Source of the DNA: Sesamum alatum
Lineage: Eukaryota; Streptophyta; Magnoliopsida; Lamiales; Pedaliaceae
Length of the DNA stretch: 64,000 nucleotides
Direction of reading: 5' to 3'
Assembly (NCBI GenBank): GCA_034509735.1
Contig: JACGWO010000005.1
Coordinates: 9,999,692 to 10,063,691, forward strand
The notes beneath the pieces were generated by a model. That model did no database searches. It saw only the letters and a program-made list of their open reading frames with translations, and was not told where the DNA came from. Of the stretch, positions 11,674 through 23,996 are shown in pieces. Both the position numbers and the translations under genes were made by a program. Within the stretch, counting starts at the first letter, position 1. The number at the start of each line of letters is the position of its first letter.

Positions 11674-12055
11674 TGAAAGATTGTGTGGATCGGCCCGGGA
11701 GATTAACGCGAATAGGAAGCGCGAAATAGTGCATAATAAAAGACAAAGCATAATTAAATGGAATTTAAATCATGCATAACATACATAAACGAATCAAGAG
11801 GTGTGCCCTTGATTCTACCGGGCGTTCGGTGTATCTCATGTTCAATAAAACACAACATGGAGGCCATAGAATTAGAAACGAAAACCATAATTAAAGAACC
11901 TACCCGGTTGTAGTTTTGTCTTCGTTCGGCTACATGCATTGTTCCCCGTTTTGCACCAAGATCTCAAAGAAGAGACCCTCTAAATCATCTCACTCGCTCC
12001 ACCGGAAAGCAAACAACCCTTGTGCTAGCAAGAAATTATTTTGGGGAGAAGAGAC
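11674..12055 (-). repeat. C-minus LTR, outer (3') part
   Basis: Starts TGAAAGA on the plus strand, the complement of the TTTCTTTCA end of the C-plus LTRs. It matches their last ~380 bases in reverse and breaks at the GAGAC target of B; the rest of the LTR resumes at 30172. Confidence 0.9.
12051..12055. repeat. Target site duplication (GAGAC) left of B
   Basis: GAGAC directly before TGTTAGAATAGG at 12056, repeated at 30167-30171 after the third B LTR. With B and one copy removed, the C LTR reads exactly as in C-plus around 40301-40327. Confidence 0.95.
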
Positions 12056-14287
12056 TGTTAGAATAGGTGACCAGAAAGCCAATAGGTTTGGCGATTTGTA
12101 ACCTATTATACAACTCGATGTAATTGTAATATTATTATGTGATGAATAAAGTGAGTGTTCGTCACTATTGGTACCTACTTTGTTGTGCTCACTTTACATT
12201 TGTTAAAACGGTGTTTAACTTATATCGCAACAAAGCCCACAGACCATGGATAACAACTCGTGCAGTTGGGCCACGCATTGGATGGTGGTCATGAAACCAA
12301 CTGATTAAGAGTTGGGTCTGAAACGTTCCAAGTCGAGGACCTCGAGACAGGGCATCGAGAGTCCTATTGAGACTTGCATCAAGAGTCGTGTTCATTGGAT
12401 GAGTGCCGTGTTTCATCGGCGACAGGCGTGGGACGCCTACACGATCTTGATGGGTTGGTCGACTGGGGTCGAGCCGACTGGACTGACTCGCGGGGATCAT
12501 CATATGGAAGCCTTGGAGGCTTGGTCGGTATGATTGGATTCCCCGGTTCCGATAGTACGGGAGTAATCCTCAGACTTGAGGAATCATGGCAGTCACGTGC
12601 ACAGGACGGCTGTATCTTGGATCTGGCGAGAGGTGATCATTCTGTAAGATGATCATTATAAGCCTTGTCCAGTGCAGTCAGAATGTGTAGCGAGGACGGT
12701 GGATTCCAAGAAGAGGATCCGTCCCCTGTCAGTATGTGATAGAGGTATCTCCTATGCACTCGGAGACACGTTCATGCTGTTTGAAGCTGTGGCCACAGTG
12801 GTTGGTCGAACAGGGAATGGTTTCCTGTGTCGACGCAATGAAGCATACGTGGTCTCGAGTATTAAGCATAGATGCCTAGTCAAGGATGGGAACCGACGCC
12901 CAATTCCATACCCTAGACTAAGGCCGGGAGACGGTAGACGGAAGGATCGTACCCGTACGGAATCGGCGCCTAAATGTTCACGCCAATTCACCTAGTCTCT
13001 AGTGCCATGGACCGTTGCTAGACGGCCACCCATGGTAACGGGCCCTTGTGGGACACGGGCCCAAGTCTAGCTGAGGGTGAACCTAAAGGGTCACACACAA
13101 ATCACCGAGGAGGTTGAGAGATCGACTTGGAGTCAATCTCGAAGGATAAAATAAGTAATTGGATTACTTAAGGGAAAGTCCATTGGATGGACGGGCCGAT
13201 ATTGTATCGGGCTTTCATTTAATCGGTAAATTAGATTTTCGATTAAAATATGGAAAGTTGAGATGTTGAGACGTTGGATCTTTTAATTGGATTAAAAGAT
13301 CAACGGGAATAATTTAAGTGGACATTAAATTAGATTTAATATTGGGTTCGTCGTAATTGGATTACGATAAAACCCGGTCCGTTAAATTATACCCGAGAGG
13401 AGAAATAATTCCTAATTTGGAATAGGAAGTAGTTGGACTTCTTCCCTTAATTAAATATGGCCGACATGCTCCCTTGGAGGAAGCAAAATCAGCCATGTTT
13501 CATGCTAGGTGGTATGTTGACTTGTCTCTTTTGGAAAGAGACAAATCAACTCCAATCAAGCTCTTCCCTTTTGGTATGATTTGATCATACCATAAATTTT
13601 GGTAGGCTTGATTGAAGAATTGATGGTGATTGATTGGAATGAATCTAGACATCCTTGGATGAACCTAGACACATTCCAATAATCACATTAATTATGTATA
13701 TATATATTAGAATATACAACACCTAGCATAAGTGATTCATTTTTCATCTTTTTCTAGGAAAAAGAGAAGACAAAAATCCTCTCCTCTCTCTCAATTTTCG
13801 TGCTCCCTCTCTCTCTTACACTTGTGTTCTTCACTTGATTTTGAATCAAGAAGAAGAACAAAGTAAGTTTAAGAGAACACTAATTCATAGTGTTCTTCTC
13901 TTAAACCGATTCCTTCCTAAACCCGTTCTTTCTAGCAAGAAGAACGTGTGTTTCTTCCGGTGTGGTGTGGATCACCTTTGGAGAATCCATACGTTTGGAT
14001 TTTGTGAGCATTCCGGAGAAGGAACAACGCTAGTAGCCGGGAGCATACGCTAGACAATCAAAGGTAACGGTTTATTACGCTTTGATTGATTCCCTTTATA
14101 TATATCTATGCCCTATGTGTTTAAATATATGTTTTAATATTTACACATCCTACATCGAACGCCCGGTTGAGCACCCAAGGGTACACCCCTTGGGATTCGC
14201 GTATTTTGAATTTTATTTAAATTTACGCACTTATTCCACGCTTTCTCGCTTCCGCTCGCGCTCCCGGGCGGATCCGCTTGTCCTTCA
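12056..14287 (+). repeat. B LTR 1
   Basis: TGTTAGAATAGGTGACC to CCGCTTGTCCTTCA, 2232 bp. The AT-rich half is crowded with hairpins, e.g. TAAGTAAT/ATTACTTA (13152-13170), GTCCAT/ATGGAC (13178-13192), a 15-bp stem with one bulge (13272-13305), TCGTAAT/ATTACGA (13351-13367), a 15-bp stem with one mismatch (13517-13549) and GGTATGAT/ATCATACC (13573-13591). TATATATATT near 13698 is the likely promoter. A U5 hairpin CCCAAGGG/CCCTTGGG is at 14174-14194. Confidence 0.95.
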
Positions 14288-14289
14288 AG

Positions 14290-14301
14290 TGGTATCAGAG
14301 C
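14290..14301 (+). promoter_or_regulatory. Primer binding site of B copy 1
   Basis: TGGTATCAGAGC two bases after LTR 1; initiator-Met tRNA type. Confidence 0.9.
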
Positions 14302-16052
14302 CCGGTTCGATGTAAGGGGCATAGATCTATGTGTTTGGCATGATCTACTTGCTTTTTAAACGGCTTTATTGGCATGTTAGATTACATAAATATATGAATA
14401 ATATGATGATTCAATTGTTTGGATTTAATGGACTTTTGGCATGCTTAATTTTGTTAGATTGGATCTAAAAATTACATGCTTATTTTCAGTATAATATTAA
14501 TTTTATTGTCCTGAAACAGTTTTGAAAAACAAAAAAAAAAAAAAAAAAAATTTGGTCGGGCGGCAGTGGCCGCGCACAGGCGCGCGCGCTGCCCTGTGCG
14601 CGCGGCGGCCGGCCAGCACAACGGCTGGGCCGTTTTGTGCCGTTTTTCGACTTTTTCCGGAAAATTCGATTTTCTGTATTTTCTGCACAATATTCTGAAA
14701 ATATGTTAATTTTGCATTTTTGATTTTGGAATAATTGGATTATTCCTTGGATTAAATTTTCTTAATTAATTTGTGATTAATACATGCATTGGATGCATTG
14801 TTTTAAAATGTCCATTAAATTTAAAATTTGAATTTTGCATATTATTTGTATATTTATGCTTTTGTGATGTTGGACATCACTTGGGTATTTGGAATATCCA
14901 TTGGTTATTTATGCATGATTATTTGGAATAATTATGTTATATGTGAGTTGATGGAATCAACATGGGATGATCACAAAGCCCTAGACCTTGTGTATGGATG
15001 AATGAATGTTTATTTATTTTCTGTTGGGTGGGGCCTGCGTGCCTCTTGTTTTTGGGACTATCATCTCCCGTATTTTCAGCCTCATGATGTTAAGGCTTGT
15101 TTTCCTTATTACCAATGTATTAATTTCAGTTGTAATGAGAGTAGATAGGATTGGTGAGGTTTCAATTTTAACAAGCAATTGGAGTCGGAGACCCCAAGGA
15201 GGAGCATCAAGGCGTGAAACAAGAGCACTACAAGGCCCATTGGAATGACAATGGGTATATTACTATTGTAATAATTTAGGACCACCCTAGACAGACCATA
15301 GACTCACTGCGGGCTCAGTGGGTCGCATAGGTTGGGCTTGTGATCATCCTAACAGGGGTATGCTATGTTTTCTGCATGCGGCGTATTTATTTATCGCTTT
15401 AAATATTGGATATTTATGCATGCTAAAACACAATAATGTGATGAGGTCTCGGTCACACACAAACTCTCATTTGGTTGGACCAAATTAAATATTAGGCCCA
15501 TAACGGACTTGGATCAAAATGGTATTTTGGTCTGTCCGAGCCTTCCATCCACAGCAATGTGTGAGGAAGCTACCACTACCCAAGTGTGGTCTCACGAGTC
15601 GTGGCACACTTGGACTAGGGGAAAGCTGCACTATTGTTGTGAACAAAAAGACTGCGCTCGCTGTTTCCCTGTCTCACGAGTCGTGGGGGCGACAGTTTGA
15701 GGCATGATTTGGTTGATGGGTCGGGCCTAACACTGAGTAACATGGTTCGCTTGGAGTCCTCGGAACCATGCGAATAGGTGAGGCAAAATATCTTGGGAAT
15801 CTCATTGGATGAGAATGATATTGGATATCTCCCACGAGGTCTTCTTCATGTGAATCGTAAAAGCGGGGCATGGAGATTACGCTTGTGGATCCCAAGCCCA
15901 CTAGGAAATGGTTTCCCGAAACTCCGCTTGAGAGTGGCGGACTTTCGTATAAATAGTGGGAGGGTTAAAGACTAAAAGACCAAGTCTTCAACTTGAACAA
16001 TAATATTACCATCATCTGCTAATTTCTGCTTTACATTTTCATTAATGTAGAT
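14302..16052 (+). other. Untranslated leader of B copy 1
   Basis: Non-coding. It holds an A-run (14530-14550), a GC-rich island (about 14552-14640) with CGCGCGCG palindromes, and from 15301 a run of hairpins: 15301-15323 (loop GCGGGC), 15470-15484 (TTTGGT/ACCAAA, loop TGG), 15505-15537, 15580-15613 (9-bp CCAAGTGTG/CACACTTGG), 15661-15695, 15741-15770 (CATGGTTC/GAACCATG), 15800-15814, 15817-15829 and 15897-15960 (CCCACTA/TAGTGGG). Possible roles are genome dimerisation, packaging or translation; none is shown. Confidence 0.8.
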
Positions 16053-19000
16053 ATGTCTAAGAACCCGTTAACCATGATTCTTGAGACTAACAAATTCAAC
16101 GGAACGAACTACTCGGACTGGCTGAGAAACCTGAGGATTGTCCTCGGTTTCGAGAACCAAGGCTACGTCTTGGACGAGCCGCCACCGAGCAACTTACCGG
16201 AGGGGTCCACGCCTGAAGAACGTTTGACGTTCGAGAAATGGCATGAGGACAACCGGAAAGTACGCAGTATCATACTAGCTTCGATGTCTAACGACATCCA
16301 GAAGCAGTATGAGAGGCTGGACAACGTCTCCGCCATAATGCTCCGCATGAACGAGGTTTATGCGGTTCCGGATAGGCATATTAGATATGCCGCCACAAAA
16401 GCATTCTTTGGCACCAAGCTCGCTGAAGGAGCGTCTGTACAGAGTCATGGGGTCAAGATGCTCTCCCTAGTGGAGAAACTCGAGGACCTTAAAGCTGGCT
16501 TAACAATGACACGTACATTGACGTGATCCTCCAGTCGCTTCCTCCATCCTATGACCCGTTTGTTGTAAATTACAACATGAACGGACTTGAGAAGTCTATT
16601 CATGAGTTGATCAACATGCTGGTCCAATACGAGGCAACGACCCACAAGTCGGCGCCGGCGGTATTGATAGGAGAGGCTTCGACCTCCAAGGCGAATGGCA
16701 AGAGGGCCGGACGCTGGAAGAGGAAGAAGGGCAAAGGGAAGACGGTTGTGGCCCCTGCTCACGCTCCGGGCGTCCCTGTTGCTCCGGTTGGACCGAGCAA
16801 AGGGAAAGGGAAGGCCCATGGTTCTCAGCGGTCCAAGGCAAATGATGTCTGCATGCATTGCCAAGGGAAAGGGCATTGGAAGAGGGAGTGCCCACAACTC
16901 CTCTCCAACCCAGGTGTGTTTGTGGTTGAAGTTAATATGATTACTAATTCTGCTTCATGGGTATTGGATACCGGGTGTGGTGCTCACATCTGCAATGATT
17001 TGCAGGCACTGCAAAGAAGCAGAAGGCTAACCAAGGATGAGATGATCCTGAGGCTAGGCGATGGCAAGGCCGTTGCTGCGGAGGCCGTAGGATCACTAGA
17101 GTTAGCCATTAGTAGTCATGTTAGAATTGTACTGAACGACTGTTTCTATGTACCTAGCATGATTAAAAACATTGTTTCCATCCCGGTCCTTGATAAGGAG
17201 GGATATGAATTTACCATCAATAAAAACGATTTTTTCATTATCAAAGATGGTATTTCTCATTTGCTTGGTACATTGGTCAACGGTTTTGTACATACTTCAA
17301 CAGTCTAATTGGATTATGACTGCAGAACACAAACGAAAACGTGATGATCATAATAACGCACAGATATGGCATGCGAGGTTAGGTCATATCTCTAAAGATA
17401 GGATAAGAAGGTTGGTGGACTCAAAGAGTCTAGAAATAGACGATTTGGACAACCTACCGACCTGCGAATCCTGTCTAAAGGGAAAGATGACCAAGAAACC
17501 CTTTGTTGGACAAAGTACGCTAGCCAGTGGTCTGTTGGATTTGATCCATACAGATGTCTGTGGTCCACTAAATACTCAGGCTAGAGGTGGGTACTCATAC
17601 TTCATAACCTTTACCGATGATCACTCACGGTATGGTTATGTTTACCTGATGAGGTACAAGTCTGAAGCCTTTGGAAGGTTTAAAGAATACAGACTTGAAG
17701 TAGAGAACCAAACCGGTCGAAAGATCAAAGCCCTTCGGTCGGACCGAGGTGGAGAGTATTTGAGTGGTGAGTTTACTGATTATCTAAAAGAGAATGGGAT
17801 TCTCTCTCAGTGGACCCCTCCTGGAACACCGCAGCTTAACGGTGTGTCTGAAAGGAGGAATCGGACCTTGTTGGACATGGTCCGATCCATGATGAGTTTT
17901 TACCGAACTACCCCTTTCCTTCTGGGGATACGCTCTTGAGACGGCGGCCAAAGTTTTGAACTTGGCGCCATCTAAAAGGGTATCCCAGACGCCATATGAG
18001 ATGTGGCATGGCAAGCCTGCCTCCTACAAATACTTGAAAGTGTGGGGTTACCCCGCATATGTCAAGAGATTAGTGGGAGATAAACTGGACTCGAGGTCTA
18101 GTTTATGCAGGTTTATCGGCTATCCAAAAGAAACTGCGGGGTATTATTTCTATGATCCCTCCGAGCAAAAGGTTTTTGTCTCGCGAAACGCAGTGTTCTT
18201 GGAAAAAGGTTTTCCATTGGATAGTCGACGCGATGAGGTACTCCTTGAGGAATCAAGTGAGGTACCCCATGAGGCGGCAGTGACATCTGAGCCAGTGGTT
18301 CCCACTGATATTGTTCCAGTCCTCCGTAGGTCGGCCAGAGTATCCCATGCACCTGATAGGTATGGATTTCTGGGCCTGACCGGTCAGTTGGATAATGATC
18401 CAAAGACATACGGAGAAGCGATGTCGGACATCGATTCGGACAAGTGGCTTGAGGCCATGAAATCCGAGATGGACTCGATGGGTACAAACAAGGTTTGGAC
18501 CCTAGTAGATCCACCCAAAGGGGTTAAACCCGTAGGGTGTAAATGGGTCTACAAACGTAAGCTTGGAGCTGACGGGGAGGTTACAACCTTCAAGGCCAGG
18601 CTTGTGGCGAAAGGTTACACTCAGCGACCCGGGGTTGATTTTGAGGAAACCTACTCGCCTGTAGCAATGGCCAAGTCCATTCGGATACTGCTTGCCATAG
18701 CAGCATGGTATGACTATGAAATATGGCAGATGGACGTGAAAACGGCTTTCCTCAACGGTTTCGTAGAGGAAGAGATCTATATGGATCAACCGGAAGGTTT
18801 CACAACTGTTGGAGAAGAGCAGAAGGTCTGCCGTCTCCAAAGGTCCATCTATGGCCTCAAACAAGCTTCCCGAAGCTGGAACATACGTTTTGATGAAGTC
18901 ATACGGGGATATGATTTCATCAAGAATGAGTCCGATCCTTGTGTATACAAGAAGATCAGTGGGAGCTCAGTTGCGTTTTTGGTGCTTTACGTGGATGACA

Positions 19001-19975
19001 TCTTGCTCATTGGGAATGATGCTAAGATGTTGGGTACCACTAAAGCTTGGTTGTCAACGCAATTCTCCATGAAGGTTATGGGCGAGGCATCCTACATCCT
19101 TGGCATCAAGATCTACAGGGATAGATCTAAAAGGATGTTAGGAATGGCCCAGTCCTCGTACATTGAGAAAGTCTTGAAGAGATTTCAAGATGGAGAACTC
19201 AAAACGAGGATTCCTTCCAATGAGGCATGGAATTAAGTTATCAAGAAGCAGTCTCCTAAGACTGATGAGGAGCTTAAACGGATGTTGGACATCCCCTATG
19301 CTTCAGCCGTAGGCAGCATACAGTATGCTGTTCAATGCACTAGACCTGATGTGGCTTTCGCTTTGAGCGTAACAAGTCGATATCAGTCGTGTGCCGGGGA
19401 GGCACACTGGAGTGCAGTCAAGACTATCTTGAAGTACCTGAAAAGGACTAAGGACATGTTCTTGATCTACGGCAGTGGAGAGTTGATACTGGAAGGCTAT
19501 AGCGACGCTAGCTTCCAGTCGGATGACGATGATGCCAAGTCTCAGTCTGGTTATGTATTCAAACTTAATGGTGGCGTGGTTGCTTGGAAGAGTTCCAAGC
19601 AGGCTACCACGGCGGACTCCACCACAGAGTCTGAATACATAGCAGCTTCGGAAGCTGCTAAGGAGGCGGTTTGGATGAAGAGCTATATCCAAGAGTTGGG
19701 TGTAGTACCTAGCATCGCTGAGCCAGTGGTTATCTTCTGCGATAACAACGGGGCCATAGCGCAAGCAAAGGAACCGAGATCTCATCACCGATCCAAGCAT
19801 ATTCTTAGACGCTACCATCTGCTCAGAGAGATGGTTGCAGGGGTGACGTTCGGATGGACCGAGTCAGCTCCGCAGAAAAACATAGCAGATCCACTTACTA
19901 AGCCCGTGTCGCAAGTTGCCCATACTCAGCATCTGGATAAGATGGGTTTGAGGTCTATGGGGTGATTGGCTTTAG
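16053..19975 (+). CDS. B copy 1 gag-pol polyprotein (frame broken by 1-bp run-length changes)
   Basis: Copia order gag-protease-integrase-RT-RNase H. Gag starts MSKNPLTMILETNKFNG; nucleocapsid knuckle CMHCQGKGHWKREC near 16852; protease VLDTGCGAHIC near 16963; integrase HARLGH / CESC zinc site near 17370-17470 and DDE residues in HTDVCGP, RSDRGGEY and NGVSERRNR; RT with VAKGYTQRPGVDFEETYSP, MDVKTAFLNG and YVDD (about 18990); RNase H with YSDASFQSD and TESEYIAASEA, ending MGDWL-type before TAG at 19973. Frame changes near 16497, 17285, 17900, 19190/19236, 19838 and 19880 are single-base run-length differences absent from copy 2. The order (integrase before RT) fixes it as Ty1/copia. MKVMG near 19070 replaces the usual MKDMG and looks like a true substitution. 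Confidence 0.9.
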
Positions 19976-19979
19976 GTCA

Positions 19980-19989
19980 AGTGGGAGAT
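19980..19989 (+). promoter_or_regulatory. Polypurine tract of B copy 1
   Basis: AGTGGGAGAT directly before LTR 2; primer for plus-strand synthesis. The same tract occurs in B copy 2 and in C. Confidence 0.85.
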
Positions 19990-22229
19990 TGTTAGAATAG
20001 TGACCAGAAAGCCAATAGGTTTGGCGATTTGTAACCTATTATACAACTCGATGTAATTGTAATATTATTATGTGATGAATAAAGTGAGTGTTCGTCACTA
20101 TTGGTACCTACTTTGTTGTGCTCACTTTACATTTGTTAAAACAGTGTTTAACTTATATCGCAACAAAGCCCACAGACCATGGATAACAACTCGTGCAGTT
20201 GGGCCACGCATTGGATGGTGGTCATGAAACCAACTGATTAAGAGTTGGGTCTGAAACGTTCCAAGTCGAGGACCTCGAGACAGGGCATCGAGAGTCCTAT
20301 TGAGACTTGCATCAAGAGTCGTGTTCATTGGATGAGTGCCGTGTTTCATCGGCGACAGGCGTGGGACGCCTACACGGTCTTGATGGGTTGGTCGACTGGG
20401 GTCGAGCCGACTGGACTGACTCGCGTGGGGATCATCATATGGAAGCCTTGGAGGCTTGGTCGGGTATGATTGGATTCCCCGGTTCCGATAGTACGGGAGT
20501 AATCCTCAGACTTGAGGAATCATGGCAGTCACGTGCACAGGACGGCTGTATCCTTGGATCTGGCGAGAGGTGATCATTCTGTAAGATGATCATTATAAGC
20601 CTTGTCCAGTGCAGTCAGAATGTGTTAGCGAGGACGGTGGATTCCAAGAAGAGGATCCGTCCCCTGTCAGTATGTGATAGAGGTATCTCCTATGCACTCG
20701 GAGACACACGTTCATGCTGTTTGAAGCTGTGGCCACAGTGGTTGGTCGAACAGGGAATGGTTTCCTGTGTCGACGCAATGAAGCATACGTGGTCTCGAGT
20801 ATTAAGCATAGATGCCTAGTCAAGGATGGGAACCGACGCCCAATTCCATACCCTAGACTCAAGGCCGGGAGACGGTAGACGGAAGGATCGTACCCGTACG
20901 GAATCGCGCGCCTAAATGTTCACGCCAATTCACCTAGTCTCTAGTGCCATGGACCGTTGCTAGACGGCCACCCATGGTAACGGGCCCTTGTGGGACACGG
21001 CCCAAGTCTAGCTGAGGGTGAACCTAAAGGGTCACACACAAATCAACGAGGAGGTGAGAGATCGACTTGGAGTCAATCTCGAAGGATAAAATAAGTAATT
21101 GGATTACTTAAGGAAAGTCCATTGGATGGACGGGCCGATATTGTATCGGGCTTTCATTTAATCGGTAAATTAGATTTTCGATTAAATATGGAAAAGTTGA
21201 GATGTTGAGACGTTGGATCTTTTAATTGGATTAAAAGATCAACGGGAATAATTTAAGTGGACATTAAATTGGATTTAATATTGGGTTCGTCGTAATTGGA
21301 TTACGATAAAACCCGGTCCGTTAATTATACCCGAGAGGAGAAATAATCCTAATTTGGAATAGGAAGTAGTTGGACTTCTTCCCTTAATTAAATATGGCCG
21401 ACATGCTCCCTTGGGAAGCAAAATCAGCCATGTTTTCATGCTAGGTGGTATGTTGACTTGTCTCTTTTGGAAAGAGACAAATCAACTCCAATCAAGCTCT
21501 TCCCTTTTGGTATGATTGATCATACCATAAATTTTGGTAGCTTGATTGAAGAATTGATGGTGATTGATTGGAATGAATCTAGACATCCTTGGATGAACCT
21601 AGACACATTCCAATAATCACATTAATTATGTATATATATTTTAGAATATACAACACCTAGCATAAGTGATTCATTTTTCATCTTTTTCTAGGAAAAGAGA
21701 AGACAAAAAATCCTCTCCTCTCTCTCAATTTTCGTGCTCCCTCTCTCTCTTACACTTGTGTTCTTCACTTGATTTTGAATCAAGAAGAAGAACAAAGTAA
21801 GTTTAAGAGAACACTAATTCATAGTGTTCTTTCTCTTAAACCGATTCCTTCCTAAACCCGTTCTTTTTCTAGCAAGAAGAACGTGTGTTTCTTCCGGTGT
21901 GGTGTGGATCACCTTTGGAGAATCCATACGTTTGGATTTCGTGAGCATTCCGGAGAAGGAACAACGCTAGTAGCCGGGAGCATACGCTAGACAATCAAAA
22001 GGTAACGGTTTATTACGCTTTGATTGATTCCCTTCTTATATATATCTATGCCCTATGTGTTTAAATATATGTTTTAATATTTACACATCCTACATCGAAC
22101 GCCCCGGTTGAGCACCCCAAGGGTACACCCCTTGGGATTCGCGTATTTTGAATTTTATTTAAATTTACGCACTTATTCCACGCTTTCTCGCTTCCGCTCG
22201 CGCTCCCGGGCGGATCCGCTTGTCCTTCA
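19990..22229 (+). repeat. B LTR 2 (shared middle LTR)
   Basis: 2240 bp, serving as the 3' LTR of copy 1 and the 5' LTR of copy 2. It differs from LTR 1 and LTR 3 almost only by run-length changes (e.g. AATAGTGACC against AATAGGTGACC at its start). Confidence 0.95.
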
Positions 22230-22231
22230 AG

Positions 22232-22243
22232 TGGTATCAGAGC
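22232..22243 (+). promoter_or_regulatory. Primer binding site of B copy 2
   Basis: TGGTATCAGAGC following LTR 2; initiator-Met tRNA type. Confidence 0.9.
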
Positions 22244-23996
22244 CCCGGTTCGATGTAAGGGGCATAGATCTATGTGTTTGGCATGATCTACTTGCTTTTA
22301 AACGGCTTTATTGGCATGTTAGATTACATAAATATATGAATAATATGATGATTCAATTGTTTGGATTTAATGGACTTTTGGCATGCTTAATTTTGTTAGA
22401 TTGGATCTAAAATTACATGCTTATTTTCAGTATAATATTAATTTTATTGTCCTGAAACAGTTTTGAAAAACAAAAAAAAAAAAAAAAAAAAAAATTTGGT
22501 CGGGCCGGCAGTGGCCGCGCACAGGCGCGCGCGCGCCCTGTGCGCGCGGGCGGCCGGCCAGCACAACGGCTGGGCCGTTTTGTGCCGTTTTTCGACTTTT
22601 TCCGGAAAATTCGATTTTCTGTATTTTCTGCACAATATTCTGAAAATATGTTAATTTTGCATTTTTGATTTTGGAATAATTGGATTATTCCTTGGATTAA
22701 ATTTTCTTAATTAATTTGTGATTAATACATGCATTGGATGCATTGTTTAAAATGTCCATTAAATTTTAAAATTTGAATTTTGCATATTATTTGTATATTT
22801 ATGCTTTTGTGATGTTGGACATCACTTGGGTATTTGGAATATCCATTGGTTATTATGCATGATTATTTGGAATAATTATGTTATATGTGAGTTGATGGAA
22901 TCAACATGGGATGATCACAAAGCCTAGACCTTGTGTATGGATGAGATGAATGTTTTATTTATTTCTGTTGGGTGGGCCTGCGTGCCTCTTGTTTTTGGAC
23001 TATCATCTCCCGTATTTTCAGCCTCATGATGTTAAGGCTTGTTTTCCTTTACCAATGTATTAATTTCAGTTGTAATGAGAGTAGATAGGATTGGTGAGGT
23101 TTCAATTTTAACAAGCAATTGGAGTCGGAGAGACCCCAAGGAGGAGCATCAAGGCGTGAAACAAGAGCACTACAAGGCCCATTGGAATGACAATGGGTAT
23201 ATTACTATTGTAATAATTTAGGACCACCCTAGACAGACCATAGACTCACTGCGGCTCAGTGGGTCGCATAGGTTGGGCTTGTGATCATCCTAACAGGGGT
23301 ATGCTATGTTTTCTGCATGCGGCGTATTTATTTATCGCTTTAAATATTGGATATTTATGCATGCTAAAAACACATAATGTGATGAGGTCTCGGTCACACA
23401 CAAACTCTCATTTGGTTGGACCAAATTAAATATTAGGCCCATAATGGACTTGGATCAAAATGGTATTTTGGTCTGTCCGAGCCTTCCATCCACAGCAATG
23501 TGGTGAGGAAGCTACCACTACCCAAGTGTGGTCTCACGAGTCGTGGCACACTTGGACTAGGGGAAAGCTGCACTATTGTTGTGAACAAAAAGACTGCGCT
23601 CGCTGTTTCCCTGTCTCACGAGTCGTGGGGGGCGACAGTTTGAGGCATGATTGGTTGATGGTCGGGCCTAACACTGAGTAACATGGTTCGCTTGGAGTCC
23701 TCGGAACCATGCGAATAGGTGAGGCAAAAATATCTTGGGAATCTCATTGGATGAGAATGATATTGGATATCTCCCACGAGGTCTTCTTCATGTGAATCGT
23801 AAAAGCGGGGCATGGAGATTACGCTTGTGGATCCCAAGCCCACTAGGAAATGGTTTCCCGAAACTCCGCTTGAGAGTGGCGGACCTTTTCGTATAAATAG
23901 TGGGAGGGTTAAAGACTAAAAGACCAAGTCTTCAACTTGAACAATAATATTACCATCATCTGCTAATTTCTGCTTTACATTTTCATTAATGTAGAT
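22244..23996 (+). other. Untranslated leader of B copy 2
   Basis: Same organisation as in copy 1: A-run near 22473-22493, GC-rich island about 22496-22580, hairpin train from about 23245 to 23905, including both CTCACGAGTCGTGG loops near 23532 and 23614. No coding sequence. Confidence 0.8.

Noticed and set aside
16490..16530. Programmed frameshift between gag and pol in B
   Set aside because: The frame change near 16497 is absent in B copy 2, which runs open from gag through protease.
16445..16897. Long antisense frames over gag (also 24412-24843 and 49830-50261)
   Set aside because: Shadow frames of the GC-rich nucleocapsid coding sequence; no domain recognised.
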